This document shows positions 35,856 to 44,509 of a stretch of DNA of 64,000 nucleotides, piece after piece. The DNA is from Microtetraspora glauca (GTDB lineage Bacteria; Actinomycetota; Actinomycetes; Streptosporangiales; Streptosporangiaceae). The stretch is taken from assembly GCA_001570385.1 (NCBI GenBank), contig BBYL01000011.1:186001-250000 (forward strand), given 5' to 3'. Both the position numbers and the translations under genes were made by a program. The notes under the pieces are model-generated. The model was not told where the DNA came from. It saw nothing but the letters and a program-made list of their open reading frames with translations, and searched no databases. Positions within the stretch are counted from its first letter, which is position 1. The number at the start of each line of letters is the position of its first letter.

Positions 35856-36803
35856 GTGGGCGAACGCGTACTGATCGCACTGGGCGGAAACGCCATGACG
35901 TCTCCCGAAGGGAGCGCGTCACCGGAGGACCAGCGCCTGGCGGTCGAGCAGGCCATGGCGCATGTCGCCGCTCTGATCCGGGCCGGGCACGAGGTGATGC
36001 TCACGCACGGGAACGGGCCGCAGGTGGGCAACATCCTGCTGAAGAACCAACTCGCCGCGCACGTCGTGCCGCCGGTCCCGCTCGACTGGTGCGTGGCGCA
36101 GACGCAGGGAACGATCGGCACGCTGATGATGAACGCGCTGGAACGCGCGCTCGCGCCGCTGCCGGCCAAGGTGGCCGCCGTGGTGACCCGAACCCTGGTC
36201 GATCGGGATGATCACGCGTTCGCCGACCCGGTGAAGCCGATCGGCCAGTACTTCCCGGAGGACGACGCTCGCCGTTTCGAGAAGCTGGGCCAGACCTGGA
36301 AACGCTTCGAGCGCGGCTGGCGCAGGGTCGTCGCCTCGCCCGAACCGATCGAGATCCTCGACGCCGACGCGGCGATCGCCCTGATGGAGGCGGGATACAC
36401 CGTCGTCGCCTCCGGGGGCGGCGGGGTGCCGGTCGTCCGCACCCCGGACGGGACGCTGGACGGCGTCGAGGCGGTCATCGACAAGGACCTCGCCGCCGCG
36501 GTGCTGGCGAGAGCCGTACGGGCGACGGCGCTCGTCATCGCGACCGACGTCCCCGGCGCGGTCGCGGGGTTCGGCACGCCCACCGCGCGGCCCATCGGAA
36601 GGGTCGGCGTCGGCGAGTTGCGGCTCCTGCAGGCCGCCGGGCACTTCGCGAGCGGCAGCATGGGGCCGAAGGTGGAGGCCGCGCTGCGCTTCGTCGGGGA
36701 CGGCGGCCGCCGAGCGGTGATCACCTCACTGGAGCACATCGGCGCCGCCCTCGGGGAGACGACCGGGGCCACCGGGATCATCGGGACGATTCTCGAGAGA
36801 TGA
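35856..36803 (+). CDS. arcC: Carbamate kinase
   Basis: A 315-residue amino acid kinase-fold enzyme. VLIALGGNAM, MLTHGNGPQVGNILLKNQ, VASGGGGVPVV and VIDKDLAAAVLA are the family motifs. It normally makes ATP from carbamoyl phosphate. No arginine deiminase or ornithine transcarbamylase gene is present, so it is not part of an ADI operon here. The next gene on the strand is a barbiturase-family amidohydrolase, which suggests a role in heterocycle nitrogen breakdown. A GTG start follows a TAGTTT box. Confidence 0.92.
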   Translation: MGERVLIALGGNAMTSPEGSASPEDQRLAVEQAMAHVAALIRAGHEVMLTHGNGPQVGNILLKNQLAAHVVPPVPLDWCVAQTQGTIGTLMMNALERALAPLPAKVAAVVTRTLVDRDDHAFADPVKPIGQYFPEDDARRFEKLGQTWKRFERGWRRVVASPEPIEILDADAAIALMEAGYTVVASGGGGVPVVRTPDGTLDGVEAVIDKDLAAAVLARAVRATALVIATDVPGAVAGFGTPTARPIGRVGVGELRLLQAAGHFASGSMGPKVEAALRFVGDGGRRAVITSLEHIGAALGETTGATGIIGTILER

Positions 36804-36825
36804 GCGGGACTCCGGTCCGAGACCA

Positions 36826-36842
36826 GCCGCCGAACCGGCGGC
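36826..36842 (+). terminator. Small hairpin after carbamate kinase
   Basis: A GCCGCC/GGCGGC stem with a 5-base loop lies 23 bases after the stop codon. It is weak as a terminator. Confidence 0.3.
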
Positions 36843-36934
36843 GCACACAGCGGTGAAGTCAGCCACGCGGCAGCGGTGAAGTCAGCAGTACCGGGCAGGC
36901 CGCACAACGAGTCGCACAACGAAAGGTGCAGGAG

Positions 36935-38041
36935 ATGCCGGATCCGATCGAGGTACGCAAGGTCGCCATCGAGAGCGTCACCGACGCCTCCGGGCTCGCG
37001 AAACTGATCGACGACGGAGTGATCGAGGCCGACCGTGTGCTCGCGGTGATCGGCAAGACCGAGGGCAACGGCGGGGTGAACGACTACACCCGCATCCTGG
37101 CCGACCGCGCCTTCCGCGAGGTGCTGGTCAGCAAGGGCACCCGGACCGAGGACGAGGTGAAGCAGGTTCCCCTCGTCTGGTCCGGAGGCACCGACGGCGT
37201 GCTCAGCCCGCACGCCACGATCTTCGCGACCGTCGACCCGGCGACCGCCGTACAGACCGACGAGCCGCGGGTCAGCGTCGGCGTGGCGATGAGCGAGGTG
37301 ATCCTCCCCGAGGACATCGGCCGCCCGGCCATGGTGGAGAAGGTCGCCAGGGGAGTCCGCGAGGCCATGAAGATCGCGGGCATCGACGACCCGGCCGACG
37401 TCCACTACGTGCAGACCAAGACGCCGCTGCTGACCCTCGCGACGATCACCGACGCCAAGGAGCGCGGCCACACGGTCGTCACCGAGGACACGCTCAAGTC
37501 GATGGACATCTCCAACTCCACGACCGCGCTCGGCATCGCCGTCGCGCTCGGGGAGATCGAGATGCCCGCGGCCGAGCAGATCCACAAGGACCTGTCGCTC
37601 TACTCGTCGGTCGCCTCGTGCTCGTCCGGTGTCGAACTCGACCAGGCCCAGATCGTCGTCGTCGGGAACGTCCGCGGCATCGGCGGCCACTACCGCGCCG
37701 GGCATTCCGTCATGAAGGACGCGCTGGACGCCGACGGCATCTGGGAGGCGATCCGCGACGCGGGCATCGAGCTTCCCGAGCGGCCCCACCCGAGCGACCT
37801 GGGCGACAAGCTGGTCAACGTATTCATGAAGTGCGAGGCCGACCCCTCGGGGCGGGTGCGCGGCCGCCGCAACATCATGCTGGACGACTCCGACGTGCAC
37901 TGGCACCGCCAGATCAAGGCCACCGTCGGCGGCGTCGCGGCCGCGGTGACGGGCGACCCGGCGATCTTCGTCTCGGTCGCGGCCGTGCACCAGGGGCCAT
38001 CCGGCGGCGGCCCGGTCATCGCCATCGCCGACCTGTCCTGA
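36935..38041 (+). CDS. Ring-opening amidohydrolase (barbiturase / cyanuric acid hydrolase family)
   Basis: A 368-residue member of the small barbiturase/AtzD family, built of three similar domains each with a Lys-Ser pair. Here these are Lys41 ([11 protein letters not shown]) with Ser83 (VWSGGTDGV), Lys162 (VQTKTPLL) with Ser230 or Ser231 (ASCSSGVEL), and Lys299 ([10 protein letters not shown]) with Ser356 (QGPSGGGP). It hydrolyses barbiturate to ureidomalonate or cyanurate to carboxybiuret; I cannot tell which. The ATG at 36935 has AAAGG eight bases upstream. A terminator-like hairpin follows. Confidence 0.9.
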   Translation: MPDPIEVRKVAIESVTDASGLAKLIDDGVIEADRVLAVIGKTEGNGGVNDYTRILADRAFREVLVSKGTRTEDEVKQVPLVWSGGTDGVLSPHATIFATVDPATAVQTDEPRVSVGVAMSEVILPEDIGRPAMVEKVARGVREAMKIAGIDDPADVHYVQTKTPLLTLATITDAKERGHTVVTEDTLKSMDISNSTTALGIAVALGEIEMPAAEQIHKDLSLYSSVASCSSGVELDQAQIVVVGNVRGIGGHYRAGHSVMKDALDADGIWEAIRDAGIELPERPHPSDLGDKLVNVFMKCEADPSGRVRGRRNIMLDDSDVHWHRQIKATVGGVAAAVTGDPAIFVSVAAVHQGPSGGGPVIAIADLS

Positions 38042-38052
38042 GCGACGTCCCG

Positions 38053-38080
38053 GCCCCCTCCACCGGTGTGGGGAGGGGGC
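38053..38080 (+). terminator. Terminator hairpin after the ring-opening amidohydrolase
   Basis: A 9-bp stem (GCCCCCTCC at 38053-38061 with GGAGGGGGC at 38072-38080) starts 12 bases after the stop. No T-tract. Confidence 0.65.
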
Positions 38081-38091
38081 ATGGGGGCGGG

Positions 38092-38097
38092 TAGGCT
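38092..38097 (+). promoter_or_regulatory. Candidate leaderless -10 box of the SseB-like gene
   Basis: TAGGCT ends 8 bases before GTG 38106. Confidence 0.4.
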
Positions 38098-38105
38098 CGC
38101 GAATC

Positions 38106-38669
38106 GTGCTGACCATTCCGCAGCCGCTCGCGCCCGATGACGACGGAAGCGCGGACGCCGCCGTCGCCTCCGCCCTTTCCGCGTTCCAGGCCGGTACGGC
38201 TTCCGCCGCCGACGTCCTCCCGGCGATCAGCCGGGCACGGCTGCTCGTGCCCGTGGTCGCGCTCCTCACCGAGTCCGAGATCGGCGATCACGGGCTGAAG
38301 CAGGAGAAGGAGAGCGAGATGGCGCTGCCGAAGCTGGTCGGCAAGGACGGGCGGGAGGCCGTCCTCGCCTTCACCGGCACCGAGGCGCTCACGATGTGGC
38401 GCCCGGACGCCCGGCCCATCCAGGCGACCGGCCCGCAGGTGTGCCAGGCCGCGCGCCTGGAGAACGCCGCGGCCGTGGTGATCGACGTGGCCGGGCCGAT
38501 CCCCTTCGTGATCGAGGGCGGGATGTTGCGGGCCCTGGCCGCGATCGAGGACGTCAAGCGCGATCCCTCCGCCCTGGACGACCTCGCGGACGCCGTACCC
38601 GGGATCACGGTCACCAAGATCGGTGAGGCCGCGCCCCGGCGTCGCTGGTTCCAGCGCAAGCGGTCCTGA
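38106..38669 (+). CDS. SseB-family protein
   Basis: A 187-residue protein resembling the SseB N-terminal domain found across actinobacteria: SRARLLVPVVALLT, AFTGTEALTMWRPDARP and IDVAGPIPFVIEGGM. The role is unclear; homologues lie beside housekeeping genes. The start is GTG with a TAGGCT box upstream. Prepilin peptidase and the aro genes follow. Confidence 0.8.
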   Translation: MLTIPQPLAPDDDGSADAAVASALSAFQAGTASAADVLPAISRARLLVPVVALLTESEIGDHGLKQEKESEMALPKLVGKDGREAVLAFTGTEALTMWRPDARPIQATGPQVCQAARLENAAAVVIDVAGPIPFVIEGGMLRALAAIEDVKRDPSALDDLADAVPGITVTKIGEAAPRRRWFQRKRS

Positions 38670-38685
38670 TCCTTCGCCGGCGCGT

Positions 38686-38691
38686 TAGGGT
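38686..38691 (+). promoter_or_regulatory. Candidate leaderless -10 box of the prepilin peptidase gene
   Basis: TAGGGT ends 6 bases before GTG 38698. Confidence 0.45.
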
Positions 38692-38697
38692 CACGGC

Positions 38698-39420
38698 GTG
38701 TCCCTCGCCGTCGTCGCCCCCGTCTCCGCCTGCCTGCTCGGGCTGATCGTGGGAGCGTACGCGCGGGCGTTCGCCGACGGGTTCGGCGAGCATCCCGACG
38801 CCCCTCTCCGTGAGGCGCGCGACGCCCTCGCCCGGGCCACGCGGATCACGCCACTCCCACGCCGGCCGTTCGTCGTGGAGATCGTCATGGCCGGAGTCTT
38901 CGGCCTGGTGACCTGGCGGTCCGCGAGCGGGACCGGCGGACCGGCGGCCGGTGTGGGGGGCGGTGTGGGCGCCGGTGTGACGCTCATGACCGCTGCCCTG
39001 CTGTACGCGGCGGCGGCGGGAGTGACCCTGAGCGTGATCGACTGGCGGACCCGGCGGCTCCCGGACGTGATCACCCTGCCGTCCTATCCCGCCCTGGCCG
39101 TCCTGCTGGCGCCCACCGGCCGCCTCGGCGTCGCGCTGCTCTGCGGGCTCGCCCTCGGCGCCGCGTACGCCGTGTTGTGGTTCGTCCGCCCCGCGGCGCT
39201 GGGCCTGGGCGACGTGAAGCTCGCGGGACTGGTCGGCATGGTGACCGGAGCCGCCGGAGTGAACGCCGTGATCCTCGCCGCCGTCGGGGCGCACGTCCTC
39301 GGCGCGCTGTACGCCGTGGGACTGCTGATCACCGGGAGGGCGACCCGTACGACCGAGTTCCCGTTCGGCCCCTTCATGCTCGGCGCCGCGCTGCTCGCCG
39401 TCGTGCTCCCCGTGACCTGA
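38698..39420 (+). CDS. A24-family prepilin peptidase
   Basis: A 240-residue membrane peptidase with the two catalytic aspartates visible in LSVIDWRTRRLPD and LGLGDVKLAG. It lacks the N-terminal methylase domain, as usual in actinobacteria. It processes type IV pilin-like or Flp-type signal peptides; no pilin genes lie in the window. Position directly ahead of aroC is common in actinomycetes. Confidence 0.88.
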   Translation: MSLAVVAPVSACLLGLIVGAYARAFADGFGEHPDAPLREARDALARATRITPLPRRPFVVEIVMAGVFGLVTWRSASGTGGPAAGVGGGVGAGVTLMTAALLYAAAAGVTLSVIDWRTRRLPDVITLPSYPALAVLLAPTGRLGVALLCGLALGAAYAVLWFVRPAALGLGDVKLAGLVGMVTGAAGVNAVILAAVGAHVLGALYAVGLLITGRATRTTEFPFGPFMLGAALLAVVLPVT

Positions 39421-39540
39421 CGCGTTGCCTCACGCGTTGCCCGGCGCGGGGGTGCGGCGCGGGGTGCGGCGCGCGATCGCCGTCTCGCCTGGTGAGCAGG
39501 TGGGACGTCGCACTGTGGGACACATGGAAGACTTGTCATC

Positions 39541-40719
39541 ATGCTGCGCTGGTTGACCGCCGGGGAGTCCCATGGCCCCGAACTCGTCGCGATCCTTGAA
39601 GGCCTGCCCGCCGGGGTGGAGGTGACCACGGCCGACCTGGACGAGGCGCTGCGCCGCCGTCGCCTCGGTTACGGCCGCGGGGCGCGGATGAAGTTCGAGC
39701 AGGACGCGGTGTCCGTGGTCGGCGGTGTACGGCACGGCCGCACGCTCGGCTCGCCCGTCGCCGTCAGGATCGGCAACACCGAGTGGCCCAAGTGGGAGAC
39801 GGTGATGGCCGCCGACCCGGTTGATCCCGCGCTGCTCGAAGGCCAGGCGCGCAACGCGCCGAGGTCACGGCCGCGGCCGGGCCACGCCGACCTCGCCGGC
39901 ATGCAGAAGTACGGCTTCGACGACGCGCGACCCGTGCTCGACCGGGCCAGTGCGCGGGAGACCGCCGCGCGGGTCGCGCTCGGCCAGGTCGCCCGCAACT
40001 TCCTCAAGCAGGCCCTCGGCGTCGAGATCGTCAGCCATGTGGTGTCCATCGGCGGCGCGGCCGCGCCCGAAGGCGTGATCCCCGAGCCCAAGGACCTCGC
40101 CGCCATCGACGAGGATCCGGTGCGCTGCTTCGACCCGGCCGCGAGCGCGGCCATGGTCGCCGAGATCGACAAGGCGCACAAGGACGGCGACACGCTGGGC
40201 GGCGTGGTCGAGGTCGTCGCGTACGGCCTGCCGCCGGGCCTGGGCGGATACGCGCAGTGGGACCGGCGCCTCGACGCCCGCCTCGCCGGCGCGCTCATGG
40301 GCATCCAGGCGATCAAGGGCGTCGCCGTCGGCGACGGGTTCGAGACGGCCCGGCGTCCGGGCTCACGCGCCCACGACGAGATCGTCAACACACCCGAGGG
40401 CGTGCGCAGGGTCACCAACCGGGCCGGCGGCATCGAGGGCGGCATGACCAACGGCGAGCCGCTCCGGGTCAGCGCCGCGATGAAGCCGATCTCCACGGTG
40501 CCCCGCGCGCTCGCCACCGTCGACGTGGTGACCGGTGAGGCCGCCAAGGCCCATCACGAGCGGTCGGACGTGTGCGCGGTGCCCGCCGCCGCCATCGTCG
40601 CCGAGGCGATGGTCGCCCTGGTGCTCGCCGACACGGCGATCGAGAAGTTCGGCGGCGACTCGGTGGAGGAGGTCGCCAGGAACCTGTCCGGCTACCTCTC
40701 CTCGCTGATCATCAAGTAA
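39541..40719 (+). CDS. aroC: Chorismate synthase
   Basis: A 392-residue FMN-dependent enzyme that makes chorismate from EPSP, the last step of the shikimate pathway. [53 protein letters not shown] and [15 protein letters not shown] are diagnostic. First of four shikimate genes in order C-K-B-Q on one strand. Confidence 0.97.
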   Translation: MLRWLTAGESHGPELVAILEGLPAGVEVTTADLDEALRRRRLGYGRGARMKFEQDAVSVVGGVRHGRTLGSPVAVRIGNTEWPKWETVMAADPVDPALLEGQARNAPRSRPRPGHADLAGMQKYGFDDARPVLDRASARETAARVALGQVARNFLKQALGVEIVSHVVSIGGAAAPEGVIPEPKDLAAIDEDPVRCFDPAASAAMVAEIDKAHKDGDTLGGVVEVVAYGLPPGLGGYAQWDRRLDARLAGALMGIQAIKGVAVGDGFETARRPGSRAHDEIVNTPEGVRRVTNRAGGIEGGMTNGEPLRVSAAMKPISTVPRALATVDVVTGEAAKAHHERSDVCAVPAAAIVAEAMVALVLADTAIEKFGGDSVEEVARNLSGYLSSLIIK

Positions 40720-40758
40720 GCCGCCCGATGACCGCGAGAGAGCTCCACGACATCGACG

Positions 40759-40806
40759 ACACCCACAACACCCACGACTTCCAAGGCACCCAGGACACCC
40801 AGGACA
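40759..40806 (+). repeat. Imperfect 9-bp tandem repeats in the aroC-aroK spacer
   Basis: Units like ACACCCAGG/ACACCCACA run five to six times. A 33-codon frame (40728-40829) spans them and would encode a His/Asp/Thr/Gln-rich peptide but has no ribosome-binding site. Confidence 0.6.
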
Positions 40807-40826
40807 TCCGCGTACGCCAGGCGGGA

Positions 40827-40832
40827 TAAGGT
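40827..40832 (+). promoter_or_regulatory. Candidate leaderless -10 box of aroK
   Basis: TAAGGT ends 8 bases before ATG 40841, favouring that start over GTG 40835 and suggesting a promoter inside the aro cluster. Confidence 0.4.
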
Positions 40833-40840
40833 TCGTGACC

Positions 40841-41359
40841 ATGCAATCGGCAGAACAGCGGCGGCCCGCCGCGGTCCTCATCGGGCCGCCGGGATCAGGC
40901 AAGACGACGATCGGCACCCTGCTGGCCGGGCACCTCGGTGTGGGCTTCCGCGACACGGACGCCGACGTCGAGGCGGTCGCGGGCAAGCCGGTGAGCGACG
41001 TGTTCGTCGAAGACGGCGAGGCGCGCTTCCGCGAGTTGGAGGCGGCCGCCGTACGCGCCGCGCTGGAGGAGCACGACGGCGTCCTCTCGCTGGGCGGCGG
41101 CGCGATCCTCGACGAGTCGACGCAGGAGGCGCTGGCCGCGCACCAGGTCGTCTACCTCCAAGTGAAGCTCGACCAGGCGGTCAGGCGGGTCGGTCTCGCC
41201 TCCGCCCGCCCGCTGCTCGTGCTGAACCCGCGCAGCCAGCTCAGGAAGCTGATGGAGGAGCGCCGCCCGATCTACGAGCGGCTGGCCAAGGTGATCGTGG
41301 TCACCGACGAGCGCGAGCCGGCCGACATCGTCGCCGAGATCGTCAAGGGGCTCGCATGA
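40841..41359 (+). CDS. aroK: Shikimate kinase
   Basis: A 172-residue P-loop kinase (LIGPPGSGKTTIGTLLA) with the shikimate-binding DTDADVE segment and SLGGGAILDE loop. It phosphorylates shikimate at the 3-hydroxyl. The ATG at 40841 is preferred over GTG 40835. Its stop overlaps a 16-codon frame that runs exactly to the aroB start. Confidence 0.95.
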   Translation: MQSAEQRRPAAVLIGPPGSGKTTIGTLLAGHLGVGFRDTDADVEAVAGKPVSDVFVEDGEARFRELEAAAVRAALEEHDGVLSLGGGAILDESTQEALAAHQVVYLQVKLDQAVRRVGLASARPLLVLNPRSQLRKLMEERRPIYERLAKVIVVTDEREPADIVAEIVKGLA

Positions 41360-41406
41360 CCGTGCGCCGCCCCGGCTCTCCGCGCTCCCGCGAGGTGGCG
41401 CCGTGA
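41356..41406 (+). CDS. Possible 16-residue coupling ORF between aroK and aroB
   Basis: An ATG overlaps the aroK stop (ATGA at 41356-41359). The frame continues for 16 codons and its TGA overlaps the aroB GTG start (GTGA at 41403-41406). The peptide is basic and unremarkable, so a role in ribosome relay rather than a functional product is inferred. Confidence 0.35.
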   Translation: MTVRRPGSPRSREVAP

Positions 41407-42479
41407 CCGCAACCCGCATCGCCGTGCGGGGCGACAGCCCGTACGACGTGGTCGTCGGCACCGGCGTCCTGGGCGAGCTGCCCGGCCTCATCGGCGCCGG
41501 CGCCCGCACGGTCGCGGTGATCCACCCGGCGAGCCTGCCCGAGATCTCCCGCCCGGTGTGCGGGGTGCTGGAGGCCGCCGGATACGAGGTGGTCGCGCTT
41601 CCCGTGCCCGACGGCGAGCAGGCCAAGTCCGTCCACGTCGCCGCCGAGCTGTGGTCGGCGCTCGGTCGGTACGGCGTGACCAGGTCCGACGCGGTCGTCG
41701 GCGTCGGAGGGGGAGCGACCACCGACCTCGCCGGGTTCGTGGCGGCCACCTGGCTGCGCGGCGTCCAGGTCGTCCAGGTCCCCACCACGCTGCTCGCCAT
41801 GGTCGACGCGGCCGTCGGCGGCAAGACCGGCATCAACACCCCCGAGGGCAAGAACCTGGTCGGCTCGTTCCACCCGCCGAAGGGCGTCCTGTGCGACCTC
41901 GCGACGCTGGTCAGCGTGCCGCGCGAGGACTACGTCGCGGGTCTGGCCGAGATCATCAAGGGCGGCTTCATCGCCGACCCGGTGATCCTCCAGCTGATCG
42001 AGGACGACCCCGCCGGGGCGTGCACCCCCGAGGGCGGCCACACCCGCGAGCTGATCGAGCGCAAGGTCCAGGTCAAGGCCGACGTGGTCGGGGCCGACCT
42101 GCGCGAGAGCGGGCTCAGGGAGATCCTCAACTACGGCCACACACTGGCCCACGCCATCGAGCGGGTCGAGGACTACCGCATCCGGCACGGCGAGGCCGTC
42201 GCGATCGGCCTGGTGTACGCCGCGGAGCTGTCCCGGCTCGATGGGCGCGTCGGCAGCGAGATCGTCGACCGGACCCGGTCGATCCTCACGTCCGTCGGCC
42301 TTCCCACGGCGTACCGGCGGGAGGCGTGGCCCGCGCTCCGCGACCACATGCGGATCGACAAGAAGAGCCGGGGGGCCACGCTGCGATTCGTGGTCCTGGA
42401 CGGGCTGGCCCGGCCGTCCCGTCTGGAGGACCCGGCCGAGGAGCTGCTGGAGGCCGCCTACCACGAGGTCGCGCGGTGA
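41403..42479 (+). CDS. aroB: 3-dehydroquinate synthase
   Basis: A 358-residue NAD- and zinc-dependent enzyme converting DAHP to 3-dehydroquinate. GVGGGATTDLAGFVAATWLR, TTLLAMVDAAVGGKTGIN, ILNYGHTLAHAIE and IRHGEAVAIGL are diagnostic, with zinc-binding Glu and His residues in the last two. The start is GTG with GAGGTG upstream. Confidence 0.97.
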   Translation: MTATRIAVRGDSPYDVVVGTGVLGELPGLIGAGARTVAVIHPASLPEISRPVCGVLEAAGYEVVALPVPDGEQAKSVHVAAELWSALGRYGVTRSDAVVGVGGGATTDLAGFVAATWLRGVQVVQVPTTLLAMVDAAVGGKTGINTPEGKNLVGSFHPPKGVLCDLATLVSVPREDYVAGLAEIIKGGFIADPVILQLIEDDPAGACTPEGGHTRELIERKVQVKADVVGADLRESGLREILNYGHTLAHAIERVEDYRIRHGEAVAIGLVYAAELSRLDGRVGSEIVDRTRSILTSVGLPTAYRREAWPALRDHMRIDKKSRGATLRFVVLDGLARPSRLEDPAEELLEAAYHEVAR

Positions 42480-42502
42480 CCTCGGGGCGTCCCACCCGCG
42501 TT

Positions 42503-42607
42503 CACGGCTCCCGTGACCATGGCTCCTGTGACCATGGCTCCCGTGACCATGGCTTTCGTGTCCGCGGTTTCCCTGTTCGCGGCTCTTCTGTCCGCGGCTT
42601 CTACGAG
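42503..42607 (+). repeat. Seven 15-bp tandem units in the aroB-aroQ spacer
   Basis: Units of the form CATGGCTCCCGTGAC, degenerating to CGCGGCTCTTCTGTC, fill the spacer. The first four are nearly identical. The spacer is otherwise non-coding. Confidence 0.88.
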
Positions 42608-42621
42608 AAGGCGGTGCGCCG

Positions 42622-43056
42622 ATGCGGCCCGTGCTGGTTCTGAACGGCCCCAACCTGGGGCGCCTGGGCAGCCGTGAGCCGGACGTGTACGGCGCCGACA
42701 CCCTGGAGGACCTGGCCGCGCTCTGCCGGGCGACCGGCCGCGAGCTGGGGCTCTCCGTCGAGGTCAGGCAGACCGACGACGAGGCGGAGCTCATCGGCTG
42801 GATCCACGAGGCGGCGGACGGCAAGATCCCGGTCGTGCTGAACCCCGCCGCGTTCACGCACTACTCGTACGCGCTGCGGGACGCCATCGCCCAGCGGACG
42901 GCCCCGCTCGTGGAGGTGCACATCTCCAACCCGAACGCCCGGGAGGAGTTCCGCCACACCTCGGTCGTGGCCGCCGTCGCCACCGGCACGATCGCCGGAT
43001 TCGGGATGCGGTCGTACGTCCTCGCGCTGCAGGCGATCGCCGAACTGCCGGAGTGA
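42622..43056 (+). CDS. aroQ: Type II 3-dehydroquinate dehydratase
   Basis: A 144-residue dodecameric-type dehydroquinase. [19 protein letters not shown] has the catalytic Arg and Tyr of the flexible lid, [15 protein letters not shown] binds substrate, and VEVHISN has the catalytic His. It removes water from 3-dehydroquinate. Last gene of the shikimate set. Confidence 0.95.
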   Translation: MRPVLVLNGPNLGRLGSREPDVYGADTLEDLAALCRATGRELGLSVEVRQTDDEAELIGWIHEAADGKIPVVLNPAAFTHYSYALRDAIAQRTAPLVEVHISNPNAREEFRHTSVVAAVATGTIAGFGMRSYVLALQAIAELPE

Positions 43057-43199
43057 CCCCGCCGGACCCCTGTGACCGGAGTGATACCCCCGCGTTTTGT
43101 CCAGCCGACCGGCATGGGGAAAATTAGCCGAAAGCTCGGTTGATTCGTGTCGTGCCGGACGCGAACGGCAGGGGGCGGATCGACACAAGGGGGTAGGAC

Positions 43200-44003
43200 G
43201 TGGCCTACACGTCGTTCGTGGCCGTCGGGGACAGCTTCACCGAGGGGCTCAACGATCCCCCCGTCGGCACGACGGGCGCGACCCCGGGGCAGGCGGACCG
43301 TTTCCGCGGCTGGGCCGACCGCGTCGCCGAGCGTCTCGGCCAGGTGCAGCCCGGCTTCCGGTACGCCAACCTCGCGGTGCGGGGCAAGCTCCTCGACCAG
43401 ATCGTCGAGCACCAGGTGCCCCTGGCCGTGGAGATGAAGCCGGACCTCATCAGCTTCTGCGCGGGAGGCAACGACCTGCTGCGTCCCGGCAGCGATCCGG
43501 ACCGGATGGCCAAGAAGCTGGCGGGAGCCGTACGCGACCTGCGGAGCACCGGCGCCGACGTGCTGCTCTTCACCGGTGTGGACCCGCGCGACACGCCGAT
43601 CATGCGGCGGGTGCGGGGCAAGTTCGCCACGTTCTATCTGCACATCCGCTCGATCTCCGACCTGTACGGCTGTCGCCTCGTGGACCAGTGGTCGATGCAG
43701 GGCCTGCGGGACTGGCGGGCGTGGAGCGACGACCGCCTGCACATGAACGAGCACGGCCACCGCATGGTCGCCGCGAAGGTCCTCGACGTGCTGGGCGTGC
43801 CGTCCGAGGACTCCTGGCGAACGGTGTGGCCGCCGAGGGAGAACGTCGACGCGAGGGCGAAACGCCGCGAGGACGCCCAGTGGGTGCGTGAGCACCTCGC
43901 CCCGTGGATCGGCCGTCGTCTCAGCGGACGCTCCTCGGGAGACGGCCTCGATCCGAAACGCCCCGACCTGACTCCTTTCGTAGGAGATTCCTCCATTCTG
44001 TAA
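43200..44003 (+). CDS. SGNH/GDSL-family hydrolase
   Basis: A 267-residue esterase-type protein. Block I FVAVGDSFTEGL carries the nucleophilic serine, AGGND is block III, and DRLHMNEHGH carries the Asp-His pair. No signal peptide is present, so the protein appears cytosolic. The basic C-terminal 50 residues are outside the catalytic domain. The start is GTG. The substrate is unknown; short-chain ester hydrolysis is typical. Confidence 0.9.
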   Translation: MAYTSFVAVGDSFTEGLNDPPVGTTGATPGQADRFRGWADRVAERLGQVQPGFRYANLAVRGKLLDQIVEHQVPLAVEMKPDLISFCAGGNDLLRPGSDPDRMAKKLAGAVRDLRSTGADVLLFTGVDPRDTPIMRRVRGKFATFYLHIRSISDLYGCRLVDQWSMQGLRDWRAWSDDRLHMNEHGHRMVAAKVLDVLGVPSEDSWRTVWPPRENVDARAKRREDAQWVREHLAPWIGRRLSGRSSGDGLDPKRPDLTPFVGDSSIL

Positions 44004-44122
44004 TCAAATCGTGGTGTTGACAGTTAGTTAATAGGGAATTGACGGCTAGGTGAACATTGGCGTAACAGGGGAGAACTAAAGTCCCCTGCGTCTTTCCGTG
44101 GTGTATCGGCATGGAGGTCGAA

Positions 44123-44509
44123 TTGCCACAACCTGGCCAGGATGAGACGAACGTCAGCGCCACGAGCCTGAAGAGGCAGGCGCAGGAGTTCCGGGACCAA
44201 CGCGACGCGCTGGAGACGGCGTTCACCCACGCCATGCAGAGTCTGCGAAGCCTCGGCAACTTCTGGGGCGGTGACGACGTGGGCCAGAAGTTCGCGGGCA
44301 CGGAAGAGGGCAAGGGCTACCGGGCCGCGGTCAAGGAGGCCGCGGAGCACGTCGCGCACGTCCGGGACGGCTACCTCGCCATCGGCGACAATCTCGACGC
44401 CATGTCGGTCAACGTCGACGGGGCCAACTGGGCGTCCGTCGTCGCCCTCGTCACCGAGATCCACGGGCCGGAGATCGCGGTCCCGGTGACGCCGGCGGAG
44501 CTCGAATGA
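44123..44509 (+). CDS. WXG100-like small helical protein
   Basis: A protein of about 128 residues predicted to be a helical hairpin with a WGG turn (NFWGGDDVGQKF) as in WXG100/EsxA-like type VII secretion substrates. I place the start at TTG 44123 because GGAGG lies five bases upstream, inside the alternative ATG start at 44111. The stop overlaps the next start (ATGA), linking it to the following WXG100_2-like gene. Confidence 0.65.
   Translation: MPQPGQDETNVSATSLKRQAQEFRDQRDALETAFTHAMQSLRSLGNFWGGDDVGQKFAGTEEGKGYRAAVKEAAEHVAHVRDGYLAIGDNLDAMSVNVDGANWASVVALVTEIHGPEIAVPVTPAELE

Noticed and set aside
40728..40829. A real 33-residue gene between aroC and aroK
   Set aside because: It has no ribosome-binding site, and the coding stretch is mostly short tandem repeats.
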